DNA of 64,000 nucleotides from Pseudobythopirellula maris (GCF_007859945.1 NZ_SJPQ01000002.1:536279-600278), one strand, 5' to 3'; positions 12,537 to 21,966 are shown, counted from the stretch's first letter. Numbers and translations are program-made. The notes: generated from the sequence alone by a model not told the origin.

Positions 12537-14522
12537 CTATCGAATCATTCGCATGTCGCCGAAGTTCGGCCATGCGGGGATGCGGCGCCCGGTCATCGGC
12601 ACCGAGTACCAAGAGTGCGGCCAGTAAACGCAAACCGCCTTGCCAATCAGCTGAGGACGCTCGAGGTACGCCCCCCCGGGCTTACCCAGGTCGCGGCCGC
12701 TGCCTTCGGACCAAAGGCGGGCGTCGAGGCTCTCGGGGCTGTTGTCGCCCATGACGAAGAACTGGTCTTCCTGGAGCGGGAACTCGACGGTGCGGCGGCT
12801 GTCGTACACGTCCCACAGCTCGGGCTGGCTGGGCGCCGAGGCGATCGACTTCAACCATTGGCCGCCGTACTCACGCCCGATCACGCTCTTATCGAAGTCG
12901 GTAACTATCACCCGGTCGCCGCGTTCGGAACTGTCGGCCAAGTAGTAGGTGTCGCGCCACACCGCCATGCGGGTGATGGTCGCCTTGGCGTCGGTCAGGC
13001 CTACGCCGGCCGGGGCCAGATCGCCCAGGTCGTTGTCGCCCGTTTGTGGCGTGTCGGCCAGCAACTCGCCGAGGCCCTCCACATCGGTGTAAGACTCGCT
13101 GAGCACGACTTCGCCGTCGACCCACAGCGTGAGCCGGTCGTCGACGTTGGCGAACGTGAGCGAGTGGCTGCCCGCGCCGCGGATCGGCGTGTCGGCCGAG
13201 GGGGCGAAGCCTTCGTAGGGTGCGTCGGCGCCCGGCGGCCGCAAGGACAGGGTCGCCTTGCCGGTGGCGATGTCGATCGTGGCCGTGCAATGGGCGCCCG
13301 CCTCGACGAGGTCGATCGCCAGCTGGCCGGTGGGCGACTCGATCGCGAGTTCGGCGTCGATGCTCAAGTCGCCGACCCAGTGCACGCCAACCTTGCCGAT
13401 ATCGCGGTCGTAGAATGGTTGCAGCGAGAGGTCGCCCCCCCGGTTCAGATCGCTGCGTAGCACCTTGGCGTTGTACGCCGTGAAGTCCGTCACCAGCGAG
13501 GGCGCCGGCTCGGTCTCGGCGAGCGGCTCGCCGCGGCGGATCGGACGCCACACTTCGTCGTTGGGAGGCGTGTGCCGGTAACGCAGCCAAGCGGTCGTGG
13601 CCGAAGCCTCGCCGCGGTACGCCTGGCTCACGGCGATCCCGTCTTCCTCGGCCTCGACCGACCAACCATCTCCTTCGGCCGTGGCCGACCAGCGGAGCGG
13701 CCAACCGGCGCGGTAGAGCGACGCGGGATCGTGGTCGGTGTCGTGCACCAGTTGGCGCATGGCGAGCACGGTCTTGGGGGGCTTGGAGGCGATCTCGAAA
13801 CCGTCGTCCTCGGCGCCTTCGGCTTCGGCCGCGTCTGGCGGGAGCATGTGGAGATCGCCGTGGCGGATCCGGACCGTTTCGCCCGGCAGGCCGACCAGCC
13901 GCTTGATGTAGTTCGTCGTTGCGTTGCCCGGGAACTTGAAGACGATCACGTCCCAGCGCTCGGGCTCGGCGAACTGGTATAGCAGCTTGTTCACCAGAAC
14001 GCGGTCGCCGCTGTAAGAATGTTCGCTCTTCTCCGGGCCGCTGGCCTCGGGCAGCGTGTTGGGGAGCGCTGCGGACTCGAAGGGCGTGACGTAGCGACAG
14101 ACCGGGCAGGCGCCGCCGACGCATGCTTGGCTTTGGATCAAACCGCGGGCGGTGATCGCATTGATGGGGCGCCCGCGCCGGTCGCGGCCGCTCAGGGCCT
14201 GCTGGACGACGGCGCCCTCCTCGTCGCTGGCGTTCACCCGAAACCGCTCGCCGCACTGGTCGCAGTTGACGTCTTTGTGGCGGCCCATCAGCGTGGGGGC
14301 CATCGAGCCGGTCGGGATGACGAACATCTCGGCGATGAATGTGCGGAACAGCAGCGCCAGCACGACCGCCACGACGAGACCTTCGATCGTCTCACGCGTC
14401 GACTGGTTGCCGGACGATCGCGGCTTGGCGTCGCTCTTCGCCTGACGGGCCGCCTCTTTGAGCGAAGCGGTGGTCGGCACGGGCGGGGCCTGCGACTTCT
14501 TACGTTTCTTTTTTTTCGCCAT
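12537..14522 (-). CDS. lepB: Signal peptidase I with zinc-ribbon and lectin-like insertions
   Basis: Cleaves signal peptides at the outer face of the cytoplasmic membrane. 661 residues from MAKKKKRKKSQAPPVP; a reading from 14678 adds an unlikely leader. One transmembrane helix spans about 46-66, followed by catalytic Ser73 in PTGSMAPTL and Lys207 in NYIKRLVGLPGE. Between them lies a possible zinc ribbon (Cys87, Cys90, Cys134, Cys139, Cys142). Between the Lys region and the C-terminal MGDNSPESLDARLW there are about 300 extra residues that look like a concanavalin/LamG-type beta-sandwich (ANVDDRLTLWVDGEVVLSES). Classical LepB is about 250-320 residues. A shorter paralogue lies directly upstream. 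Confidence 0.93.
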   Translation of the reverse strand: MAKKKKRKKSQAPPVPTTASLKEAARQAKSDAKPRSSGNQSTRETIEGLVVAVVLALLFRTFIAEMFVIPTGSMAPTLMGRHKDVNCDQCGERFRVNASDEEGAVVQQALSGRDRRGRPINAITARGLIQSQACVGGACPVCRYVTPFESAALPNTLPEASGPEKSEHSYSGDRVLVNKLLYQFAEPERWDVIVFKFPGNATTNYIKRLVGLPGETVRIRHGDLHMLPPDAAEAEGAEDDGFEIASKPPKTVLAMRQLVHDTDHDPASLYRAGWPLRWSATAEGDGWSVEAEEDGIAVSQAYRGEASATTAWLRYRHTPPNDEVWRPIRRGEPLAETEPAPSLVTDFTAYNAKVLRSDLNRGGDLSLQPFYDRDIGKVGVHWVGDLSIDAELAIESPTGQLAIDLVEAGAHCTATIDIATGKATLSLRPPGADAPYEGFAPSADTPIRGAGSHSLTFANVDDRLTLWVDGEVVLSESYTDVEGLGELLADTPQTGDNDLGDLAPAGVGLTDAKATITRMAVWRDTYYLADSSERGDRVIVTDFDKSVIGREYGGQWLKSIASAPSQPELWDVYDSRRTVEFPLQEDQFFVMGDNSPESLDARLWSEGSGRDLGKPGGAYLERPQLIGKAVCVYWPHSWYSVPMTGRRIPAWPNFGDMRMIR

Positions 14523-14632
14523 GAAGGGCTCGGGACGCGTGGTGGGGGCCCGCCTGGGCCCGTGGGGGAAGGGAACTATAGCGGAAAAAGCCGGTGCGGC
14601 GTAACACGGGCTCACGGCGGGGTCTGGGGGGG

Positions 14633-14703
14633 CGAGCCGGGGGCATAAGCCCCCGGAGGGCACGGGTACACGCTCCACACCGGGGGCTCACGCCCCCGGC
14701 TCA
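14633..14703. repeat. Paired GC hairpins between the signal peptidase genes
   Basis: GCCGGGGGCATAAGCCCCCGG near 14636-14656 and CCGGGGGCTCACGCCCCCGG near 14680-14699 are each self-complementary and are also inverted with respect to each other. A T-run follows on the plus strand (CATTTTTC). On the minus strand this lies between the stop of the second signal peptidase and the start of the first. It could be a REP-like repeat or attenuate readthrough. Confidence 0.6.
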
Positions 14704-14741
14704 TTTTTCATTGCTGGCGTCGCGGTTGTTTGCGACTCCGC

Positions 14742-15941
14742 TCACCTGCTGGGCTTGGCTGCTCGGCCGATGACCAGCCGCCGCGGCAACCCGGGACCCG
14801 ACGCCCAGCTGCGGCTGTCGAGCGAAACGGCCTGGTTGTCGCCGACGACAAAAAGCTCGTCCGGGCCCAACCGCCAGGATGCCGGCTCCGCCACGCTCGC
14901 GGCGCCAGCAGGGGCCCCCTGGTAATAGATGTCGCGATGGACCTTTAGGTTCCCCAACTCCACCGTCCCGCCCCAAGCCGACACGGCGAGCCGCTGCCCG
15001 GCAGGGTGGGCGAACTGACCGTTTCCCCCAGGCGGGGCAAGCGCCGCCCGCAGCAGCGCTTCGTCGCCCACCGCCACCAACGCTTGGCGGTCGAACGACG
15101 AGCAGACGATCGGCAAGCGCTCGCCCGGGGGCAGCGGCGCCTCGCCGAGCGGCTCGCCTTGCGCGTCAAGCAGCCGGACGCATCCATTCGCTGCATCGAA
15201 CTGAACAGCAAAGCTCGCGGCGCCGCCAAACGCGATCTGCACCTGGGCGCCCTCCGTCGCGTGCAGCGTGAAGCAGAGCATCCGATCGTCGACCCGCTCC
15301 AGGCGACGCGACACGGCGAGGTTGTCGGTGAGATCGTCGTTCACCTCGCCGCCCGGCGGCTGGTAACTCAGCTCGGCGGACGGCCTCTCTGCAATCGGCG
15401 CGAACAACCAGTCGCCGCCCTGTGGGCGCCACGCCACGCAATCGGCTCGCCAATCGGCCTGCGCCGCGCTCATCGGGATGCGGACCCGCAACTGATCGGC
15501 GAGCGACTTCGTCAAGCGAACGCCCTCGACCCACAGGTCGCCCTCGTCGATCGTCACTCGCTCGCCCGGCAAGCCGAGCACACGTTTCACTGCGAGCCGC
15601 GAGGCGTGCGGCGGCTCGTGGAACACGACCATGTCCCAGCGATCGAGCGACGCGAGCCGATCAACCACCAACCGGTCGCCCGGCAGGGGCGCGCCGCTGG
15701 CGACGAGCGCTCCTTCACCGCATTGGGGGCACGCGTGGCCGTGACCAAGGCGAGTCTCGATGGCGGCGGTGAACACGGCCGCGCAGGCGGGACAGGCAAC
15801 ATCGATGTGGGCGCCACGCAGCGTGGGGGCCATCGAAGAGCCCGTTACACGCACCGGCTCGACCCACCCCAAGACGAGGAAGGCCCGCACCAATACCGCC
15901 AGACAAACGGCGCCGATGGCGAACTCGACCGCGCGTCGCAT
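14742..15941 (-). CDS. Second signal peptidase I paralogue
   Basis: 399 residues; S26 peptidase. The N-terminal helix (AIGAVCLAVLVRAFLVLG) is followed by Ser36 in VTGSSMAPTLRG and Lys119 in LAVKRVLGLPGERV, so the catalytic pair is intact. It has the same insert plan as the neighbour: a four-cysteine ribbon (Cys50, Cys53, Cys71, Cys74) between the two catalytic residues and a beta-rich insert after the Lys region, here shorter. The C-terminal box is PDELFVVGDNQAVSLDSRSW. Tandem position and shared inserts point to duplication followed by shortening. The usual YWP-type C-terminus seen in the neighbour is missing. Substrate division between the two is unknown. Confidence 0.88.
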   Translation of the reverse strand: MRRAVEFAIGAVCLAVLVRAFLVLGWVEPVRVTGSSMAPTLRGAHIDVACPACAAVFTAAIETRLGHGHACPQCGEGALVASGAPLPGDRLVVDRLASLDRWDMVVFHEPPHASRLAVKRVLGLPGERVTIDEGDLWVEGVRLTKSLADQLRVRIPMSAAQADWRADCVAWRPQGGDWLFAPIAERPSAELSYQPPGGEVNDDLTDNLAVSRRLERVDDRMLCFTLHATEGAQVQIAFGGAASFAVQFDAANGCVRLLDAQGEPLGEAPLPPGERLPIVCSSFDRQALVAVGDEALLRAALAPPGGNGQFAHPAGQRLAVSAWGGTVELGNLKVHRDIYYQGAPAGAASVAEPASWRLGPDELFVVGDNQAVSLDSRSWASGPGLPRRLVIGRAAKPSR

Positions 15942-15980
15942 CAGGGAGAGCTCCGGCTGGTGAAAAAAGGCTCGTGGGCG

Positions 15981-16967
15981 CTAGCCGCCGGCGTAACCGT
16001 TCGGGTGCTCTTTGTGCCAGCGCCAAGCCGAGGCGACGAGCGCCTCGATGTCGGTGTGCTCGGCCCGCCATCCGATCGCCGCCAGGGCGCCGGCCGGGTC
16101 GGCGACCAGCTCGGGCGGGTCGCCCTCGCGGCGTGGCCCTTCAACGACCTTGATCGGCTTGCCCGTCGCTCGCTCGCAGGCGGCGATCACCTCGCGGACA
16201 CTCACCCCCGTGCCGGTGCCGAGGTTGCAGCGGATCGCGGAGCCGGGCTCGAGTTTCTCAAGCGCCGCCAGGTGCGCGGCGGCCAAGTCGTCCACGTGGA
16301 TGTAGTCGCGGATGCAAGAGCCGTCGGGCGTTGGGTAGTCGGTACCGAACACCGAGATGTGCTCCCGTTTGCCGAGCGCCACCTCGAGGATGAGCGGGAT
16401 GAGATGGGTCTCGGGCGAGTGGTCCTCCCCGATCGACCCGTCGGCCGCAGCGCCCGAGGCGTTGAAGTACCTCAGCGCGGCGTAGCCCCAGCCGTAGGCG
16501 TGTCGGTAGTCCTCGAGCGCCTGCTCGATCACCAGCTTGGTGTAGCCGTACGGGTTGATCGGCGACTGTGGGTGGTCTTCGGGGATCGGCACCTGGTTGG
16601 GCACGCCGTAGGTGGCGCAGGTGCTGGAGAAGACAATCCGCTCGACGCCCGCCCGGCGCATCGCCTCGAGCAGCGAGATCGTGCCGACGATGTTGTTGTG
16701 GTAGTACTTGCCGGGGTCGGTGACCGACTCGCCCACGTAGGCGTAGGCGGCGAAGTGCATGACCGCCTCGATCTGGTGCTCTCGGAGCACGCTCTCGACG
16801 AGCGCCCCGTCGAGGAGGTCGCCCTCGATGAGCCGCTCGGCGTCGACCGCTTCGCGGTGGCCGTAGACCAAGTTGTCGAAGACCCAGACCGAGTGGCCGC
16901 AGGCGGTGAGGTGCTTGACGGCGTGCGATCCGATGTAGCCGGCGCCGCCGGTGACGAGAATATTCAT
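15981..16967 (-). CDS. galE: UDP-glucose 4-epimerase
   Basis: Interconverts UDP-glucose and UDP-galactose, feeding surface polysaccharides and galactose use. 328 residues, starting MNILVTGGAGYIGSHAVKHL, with the NAD-binding GGAGYIGSH near 7-15. The catalytic Ser-Thr region is FSSTCATYGVPNQVPI and the YxxxK motif lies in NPYGYTKLVIEQALEDY. Substrate-binding stretches ALRYFNASGA and FGTDYPTPDGSCIRDYIHVD are canonical. An upstream in-frame ATG at 17069 would overlap the neighbouring gene and is rejected. The second signal peptidase gene starts 39 nt downstream of its stop on the same strand, so the two may be co-transcribed. Confidence 0.96.
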   Translation of the reverse strand: MNILVTGGAGYIGSHAVKHLTACGHSVWVFDNLVYGHREAVDAERLIEGDLLDGALVESVLREHQIEAVMHFAAYAYVGESVTDPGKYYHNNIVGTISLLEAMRRAGVERIVFSSTCATYGVPNQVPIPEDHPQSPINPYGYTKLVIEQALEDYRHAYGWGYAALRYFNASGAAADGSIGEDHSPETHLIPLILEVALGKREHISVFGTDYPTPDGSCIRDYIHVDDLAAAHLAALEKLEPGSAIRCNLGTGTGVSVREVIAACERATGKPIKVVEGPRREGDPPELVADPAGALAAIGWRAEHTDIEALVASAWRWHKEHPNGYAGG

Positions 16968-17025
16968 GCCCCGATTGTGCCGCCCCGCTCGCCGTGTGGC
17001 GAGGGGGGCGGCCCAAGGGGAGGCG

Positions 17026-18354
17026 TCAGTCGCGGCTGCGACGCGAGACGACGCCGATTGCGAGGCCAATCACGGCCAGCAAGGCCGAGCCGGGCTCGGG
17101 CGTCGAGATCCCCACGGCCGGGGCGGGCGCCGAAACGCCGGGCGAGCCGAAGTTCGCGACCCACAGGTCGTAGTCGTCCATGTCGACAACGAAGTCGTGG
17201 TTGCCGTCGGCCGGGTGATGGGCGAACTCCGTGGCGGTCTCGCCGAGCGCGTCACGCCAGACGGTGAAGTCGGCCGCGTTGACGTAGCCGTCGCCGTTGT
17301 AGTCGCCGGTGATGTAGTTGGGCGCTCCGATGTTGTCCGTCATGCGGATGCCGTACGGGACCGGTTTGGTCGACTCGATCGTGCCGTTCTGGGTGGGCGG
17401 CGTGTTGGGATCGCCGTCGGAGGTGGCGTGCGGGTCGGGGCGCGACATACGCCAATCGATCGGCGCGCCGTCCGGCAGCTGCGAGGGGCTCAGCGCGCCC
17501 GTTCCCGGATTGCTGGTGGTATTGAAGATGTGCCAGTCGTCGTCCGTCTGGCCGGTCGAGTTGCCCCACCGCGCGATGTGCTCGATCTCGTAGCCCACCC
17601 CGTAGTAAACGGCGTCGGGCTCGAGGCCGGGATCGACGGTGCGGATACCCCCCTCGAAGAAGATGCGATCGCCGACGTTCTCGACCCCGTAATTGACCTT
17701 GGCGTAGGTCCTGCCGTACAGCGTCTCACGCGCCTCGTAGACGCCGATCGCGTCGAGGATCTCCCAGCCCTCTTGGCCGGTCGGCAGGTCGAGGCCATCG
17801 TTGCCCACGTCGAGGTCGAAGCCAAGCTCCGGCGCCGAGCCGGACACGTTGTGGACGATCATCGCCGTGAAGCCGCCGTTCTCGGTGACGCCGTCGTCCT
17901 CAAGGTCGGAGGCGCCGATCGTGCTCGTGTCGCCCGAGCCGTAGCCCGCGCCCGTGCCGGTGTTGATCAGGTCGGTGGCGTCGGGGTGCACCGAGTAGCG
18001 GCTAGGATCGTTGGCGCCCGCCTGGCCGGCGCCTCGGTAAACGAGGAAGCCGTTCGAGCCGAGCGTCATGCCGTTCATGTCGAAGATGTTCTCGATCGTC
18101 CCGGCGAATCCCTCGTTCTCGAGGTTGTTCTCGTTCTCGATGAAGATCAGGTAATGATTATCGAGCGGGGCGTTCGGCTCGCCGCGCAGCTCGATGTACT
18201 CGTCGCGTTCCTCAACGCCGCCCGAACTAGCGGTCGGATCGTAGAAGATCTCATTGATGTAGAGACCTTCAGCCGCGGGCGCCAAGCAGGCTAACGCCGC
18301 CCCTAGCAACAGGCTGTACAAGCGGGAAGAGGTCGCAAAGCAGTCGGTTGTCAT
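17026..18354 (-). CDS. Exported PEP-CTERM protein with lamin-tail-like and dockerin-like regions
   Basis: 442 residues from MTTDCFATSSRLYSLLLGAA, with a signal peptide ending near PAAEG. The start of the mature protein, LYINEIFYDPTASSGGVEER and EYIELRGEPNAPLDNHYLIF, resembles a lamin-tail domain. Near the C-terminus, GDYNGDGYVNAADFTVWRDA and DGNHDFVVDMDDYDLWVANF are two dockerin-like calcium-binding repeats. The protein ends STPEPGSALLAVIGLAIGVV then SRRSRD: a PEP motif, a hydrophobic segment and basic residues, the sorting signal removed by exosortase. No exosortase gene is in the window. Probably displayed on or released from the outer surface; function unknown. Confidence 0.85.
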   Translation of the reverse strand: MTTDCFATSSRLYSLLLGAALACLAPAAEGLYINEIFYDPTASSGGVEERDEYIELRGEPNAPLDNHYLIFIENENNLENEGFAGTIENIFDMNGMTLGSNGFLVYRGAGQAGANDPSRYSVHPDATDLINTGTGAGYGSGDTSTIGASDLEDDGVTENGGFTAMIVHNVSGSAPELGFDLDVGNDGLDLPTGQEGWEILDAIGVYEARETLYGRTYAKVNYGVENVGDRIFFEGGIRTVDPGLEPDAVYYGVGYEIEHIARWGNSTGQTDDDWHIFNTTSNPGTGALSPSQLPDGAPIDWRMSRPDPHATSDGDPNTPPTQNGTIESTKPVPYGIRMTDNIGAPNYITGDYNGDGYVNAADFTVWRDALGETATEFAHHPADGNHDFVVDMDDYDLWVANFGSPGVSAPAPAVGISTPEPGSALLAVIGLAIGVVSRRSRD

Positions 18355-18838
18355 GCTCTTCAGAGGGGGGAGTGCGAGGCGGGGGCGTGTTGCCGGTCTC
18401 GGATGAACGCGGTCCGCAGGCGGGGCGTCGGTGCGAGGCGGTCTGCCGCAGTTGGAAAACGGGAGCCGCGTTGTCGCTTGGACCGCACGGCGGGCCGGCA
18501 ATCGACTCGGTCTTTCGTCCGAAGGGTCTGCTCAGAAAAAGCAGCAGTTCATCAGGAAGCAGCCGAGTGCGAACCGGGAGGGGCGGAACAAACCGGGAGC
18601 GCAAGCGCGCAGTTGTTCCGAGCTAAGTTTTGGCAGAGTTTTATGAACCCCCGACGAAGGACTGGTTAAGTCTTGATGAAGATTGCCCGTCGCGAATTGT
18701 CAGCCCGCAAAGCAATCTCTACGCTACGAAAACACGCGTGACACACGCTGCCGGACATAGCACACGCCGCCGGAATTGTGTGTCTGCCGGTCCCCCGCTC
18801 GACCGCACGCCTGCCCGCTAGGCACGGAGTCTTTGGTT
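18355..18838. other. Divergent intergenic region
   Basis: 484 nt between the starts of two divergent exported-protein genes, so promoters for both must lie here. I cannot assign them with confidence. Short repeated CACACGC words occur at 18736-18790. No gene is supported. Confidence 0.4.
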
Positions 18839-19951
18839 ATGCCCCACTCGTTGACGACCACGCTACCTTTGCGCACCCCACAAGCCGCTACGGCTTCAAC
18901 ACGAGAGTCCCGAGGTCCGCGCCGGGGCTTCACGCTTGTCGAGTTGCTCGTGGTGATCGCCATCATTGGGATCCTCGTCGCATTGCTGCTGCCGGCGGTG
19001 CAGTCGGCGCGCGAGGCGGCGCGGCGTTCGCTCTGCTCGAACAATCTCAAGCAGATCGGCCTCGCCCTGCTGATGGCGCACGACACAGACGGGAAATTCC
19101 CCGCCGGGCTCTACTCCGGCAGCGACTCAGACATCAAGGAGGCCGGCGGCTCCGGGTTGTACACACCGGAGGACGGGCTCGGCTGGGCCACGCGCATCCT
19201 TCCGTTCATCGAGGAACAGCCCACCTACGACGCCCTGGCGAACAACGGCATCAGCGGCCTTAAGGACCCCTGGAAGCCCTTCTTCTTTGTCAAGATCGCC
19301 CTGGCTGGCGCGAGCAATCCCCTGCCGGGCGCCGACACGGTGATCAGCACCTTCCTCTGCCCCACCGCGGTGCTGCCCGAGCGCAAGCCCGAGGCCGCTT
19401 ACTTCGGAAACAGCGTGAGCGGTCCCCTGAATACCTCGGGCTATGGGACTTCGCATTACAAAGCCTCACGGGGGTTTTGCGACCGCGGCATGTACATGCG
19501 TAAAGAAGAAGCCCTAAACGCAGGTTCGTGCTTCGCCGATTACAACGGCGACGACGTCGATGAGCTGATCTCCAAGGAGCCTTTCAAACAGATCCGCATC
19601 GCCAACGTGACGGACGGCACGAGTAAAACGATCGCCGCGGGCGAGGCGGCCTACTTCATCGACCACGGCAGCTTCCCGGTGTGGATCGGCTCGGACTTCG
19701 AGGACGGGGCGGTGCTCTTCAAGACACTCGACGTGATCAACTGCAACCTCCCGCCCGGGCTCAGCTTCCCGCTCGCCGAGGACCTCGAGGACTTGGTCCC
19801 CAACGACGACTGCGCCTACAGCGCGCACCAGGGAGGCGCCTTCTTCGCTTTTGTGGACGGCTCGGTCCACTTCCTCACCGATGCGACCGACCAACGTATC
19901 TACCGCTTGTTAGGCGACCGCATGGATAGCGAGGCGTTCGATGCCCTTTGA
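18839..19951 (+). CDS. DUF1559 pseudopilin-like protein
   Basis: 370 residues from ATG 18839. After a short basic lead it has a type IV prepilin cleavage site and helix, RGFTLVELLVVIAIIGILVA LLLPAVQSAREAARR (cleavage expected before the Phe). The C-terminal family signature is SAHQGGAFFAFVDGSVHFLT, a histidine followed about nine residues later by Asp-Gly. The family is greatly expanded in planctomycetes and is thought to form envelope-associated fibres or pilin-like subunits, but the function is unproved. Its stop overlaps the start of the next gene by eleven bases, so the two are translated from one transcript. Confidence 0.92.
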   Translation: MPHSLTTTLPLRTPQAATASTRESRGPRRGFTLVELLVVIAIIGILVALLLPAVQSAREAARRSLCSNNLKQIGLALLMAHDTDGKFPAGLYSGSDSDIKEAGGSGLYTPEDGLGWATRILPFIEEQPTYDALANNGISGLKDPWKPFFFVKIALAGASNPLPGADTVISTFLCPTAVLPERKPEAAYFGNSVSGPLNTSGYGTSHYKASRGFCDRGMYMRKEEALNAGSCFADYNGDDVDELISKEPFKQIRIANVTDGTSKTIAAGEAAYFIDHGSFPVWIGSDFEDGAVLFKTLDVINCNLPPGLSFPLAEDLEDLVPNDDCAYSAHQGGAFFAFVDGSVHFLTDATDQRIYRLLGDRMDSEAFDAL

Positions 19952-20396
19952 TCTGATGACCGGCTATGGCAAACCGATGGTCGGCCTGCTAGCCCTGGGA
20001 CTGGTGCTGACAAGCGGTTGCAGCAAACCCGAGTTCGAGGTCGCGCCGACAGGCGGTGTTGTTACGCTCGACGGCGAGCCCCTCACCACTGGCAAAGTGA
20101 TGTTCGCCCCCAAGGCGGCGGGCGGCGGCCTCAAGGCGGGCAAGACAGGCTTCGGCGTGATCGGGCCCGAGGGCCGCTACGACGTGAGCACCTACGGCGC
20201 CGAGGACGGCGCGGTGGTCGCCAAGCACACCGTCACGGTGATCAACTCGGAGCCCGACTCCGAGTCGGGCCAGCGGCTCCAAGTCGAGCGGATCACATGG
20301 CCGCAGCGGCTCGTTGTCGAGCCCGGCAAGCAGAACGAGTTCGACATCGAACTGACGACCGAACTGCTCCAACAGCGCGGCATGAAGCGAGACTAG
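19941..20396 (+). CDS. Small lipoprotein, carboxypeptidase-regulatory-like
   Basis: 151 residues. The N-terminus MPFDLMTGYGKPMVGLLALG ends in LVLTSGCSKPEF, a lipobox with Cys27, so it is probably lipid-anchored. The mature part (VAPTGGVVTLDGEPLTTGKV MFAPK) has the beta-strand pattern of the transthyretin-like or carboxypeptidase-regulatory fold common in planctomycete lipoproteins next to DUF1559 genes. It overlaps the DUF1559 gene by eleven bases, which argues that the two products act together at the envelope. Exact function unknown. Confidence 0.8.
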   Translation: MPFDLMTGYGKPMVGLLALGLVLTSGCSKPEFEVAPTGGVVTLDGEPLTTGKVMFAPKAAGGGLKAGKTGFGVIGPEGRYDVSTYGAEDGAVVAKHTVTVINSEPDSESGQRLQVERITWPQRLVVEPGKQNEFDIELTTELLQQRGMKRD

Positions 20397-20457
20397 GCCC
20401 GCGGGCGCACTTACCAATGGCCGCGCCCGCGAGCCACTATCCCGAGAGTCGCTCGAC

Positions 20458-21192
20458 TCATACCCGCCGCATGGCCAGCGCGCCCCAGGCCAGCCCAATG
20501 AGGCCGAGCAGACCCGCGGTCGGCTCGGGCACGAACGTGGCCTCGAGGCCCTGGAACTTCGAGCCGTTGCCCTCGAACGGCGTGAAGCCGTCGGCCCAGT
20601 TCGAGGCGTCCGGGAAGTACTCGCTGTACTGGAGCGTGAACACCTCGCCCGCTTGGAACGGGATGTGGAGGTCGAACAGGTCGTCGTCCGCCGCTCCGGC
20701 CTCGGTCAGCAGCGTGACGTTCGGCTCAGCGATCTCACCGATGTCTTTCAGACGCAAGCCAATCTGCGAGTCGAAGATCGACCACACCTCGCCGCCCGGA
20801 ATCGTGAGGTAAAAGAACTCGAAGCTCTCGTCCTTCACGCCGTCGAAGTCGAGCATCGTGATGTAGCCGGGCTGGTCGAACGAGAAGGTGATCGACTCGC
20901 CCTCGCCCGCCGCGGCGCCGCCGAGCACGTCGAACTTGTCGTTCGAGTTGTCGGTCACGCCGGCGATAGCGCGGCTGTTGAGGCCCAGTCCCGAAGAACT
21001 GGCCTCGTTGAACACCGCGCCATAAGGGGCGGCGGCAAGGGTCATCGTCGCGGGCCCCTCGGTGACCGTCGCTGTGGTGAGACCCGAAACGCCGTTGGCG
21101 TTCGAGCCGAACTGGAACCGCTCGGCCTGGGCGGCACAGGCGGGGAGAACGAGTAGTGCGATTGCTGCGGTCGCTATCGTCAGTCGCGTCAT
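20458..21192 (-). CDS. Exported PEP-CTERM protein
   Basis: 244 residues with signal peptide MTRLTIATAAIALLVLPACA AQA. The mature part is rich in Phe, Asp and Ser with beta-sandwich character (GESITFSFDQPGYITMLDFD). The C-terminus VPEPTAGLLGLIGLAWGALA then MRRV is a PEP-CTERM sorting signal. No enzymatic motif is visible. It lies downstream of another PEP-CTERM gene on the same strand, but a terminator separates them. Confidence 0.8.
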   Translation of the reverse strand: MTRLTIATAAIALLVLPACAAQAERFQFGSNANGVSGLTTATVTEGPATMTLAAAPYGAVFNEASSSGLGLNSRAIAGVTDNSNDKFDVLGGAAAGEGESITFSFDQPGYITMLDFDGVKDESFEFFYLTIPGGEVWSIFDSQIGLRLKDIGEIAEPNVTLLTEAGAADDDLFDLHIPFQAGEVFTLQYSEYFPDASNWADGFTPFEGNGSKFQGLEATFVPEPTAGLLGLIGLAWGALAMRRV

Positions 21193-21232
21193 TAGACGTA
21201 GCTTTCTTAGGTGTGACTTAGAATTAGTGGCT

Positions 21233-21272
21233 AAAAAAAGAGGGCCGTGCGACCGATGGGTCGCACGGCCCC
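21233..21272 (-). terminator. Rho-independent terminator
   Basis: Arms GGGCCGTGCGACC (21242-21254) and GGTCGCACGGCCC (21259-21271) pair perfectly around a four-base loop. On the minus strand the stem is followed by a run of seven T (A-run at 21233-21239). It ends transcription of the PEP-CTERM gene at 21310-21966. Confidence 0.9.
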
Positions 21273-21309
21273 TGAAACCAGACCGGGTCCGTTGGGGGCC
21301 CGGAGCTAC

Positions 21310-21966
21310 TCAGCGGCGGCGGGCGACGGCGAGGCCGCACGTGGCCAGAGCGGCGAGCAGAGCGGCGGTCGGCTCGGGCACGGGCACGCCGATCGAGGCG
21401 ATGGCGAACTGCCCCTCGTCGTTGGCGACGGCCGACATGCTGGCGCCATTCGCGTTGCCCACGGTGCTGAACGCGCCGAGCGTCACGTCGTACGACTGGC
21501 CGCCGTTCAATTCGGCGTCCGGGTAGACCTCGAAGTCAATGATGTTCTCGATACCGGTGGGGACGCCGGTCGACAGGAACAGCGTCACGCCGTCGCCGCC
21601 TTGGCCGAGGCCCTTGCCGCCGTGCGTGCCGACCTGCCACAGCTGCAGGTTCGACCAAACAGAGTAGAATTCGGTGAGGTCGTCGGTGTCGACAAAGACG
21701 GCCGACTCGCCCGGGGCGATCGAAGCGACACCCGCGAGGATCGAGGCGTCGCCAACGTCCTGCGACTCGTCGTCGAAGTACAGGTCGCCATCGGTGGCGG
21801 CCACCCAGGCCATGTCGCCGTAGTTCGTCACCTCGAACCAGTCGTCGGTGAGGTTCGAACCGGGCTCGTTGCCGGGCCAGATCTCGGTGATCTGCAGGTC
21901 GAAAGCGGCGCGGGCGGGCGCCGCGAGCGCCAGAAGGGCGCAGAACGTCAGAGCAATCTTCTTCAT
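21310..21966 (-). CDS. Exported PEP-CTERM protein with lamin-tail-like domain
   Basis: 218 residues from MKKIALTFCALLALAAPARA, which is a clear signal peptide; a longer frame from 22233 has no coding character. The mature start, FDLQITEIWPGNEPGSNLTD DWFEVTNYGD, fits a lamin-tail domain. The C-terminus PVPEPTAALLAALATCGLAV then ARRR is a PEP-CTERM signal. GGAG lies about ten bases before the start. It is followed by its own terminator. Function unknown; the lamin-tail start is shared with the protein at 17026-18354. Confidence 0.82.
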   Translation of the reverse strand: MKKIALTFCALLALAAPARAAFDLQITEIWPGNEPGSNLTDDWFEVTNYGDMAWVAATDGDLYFDDESQDVGDASILAGVASIAPGESAVFVDTDDLTEFYSVWSNLQLWQVGTHGGKGLGQGGDGVTLFLSTGVPTGIENIIDFEVYPDAELNGGQSYDVTLGAFSTVGNANGASMSAVANDEGQFAIASIGVPVPEPTAALLAALATCGLAVARRR

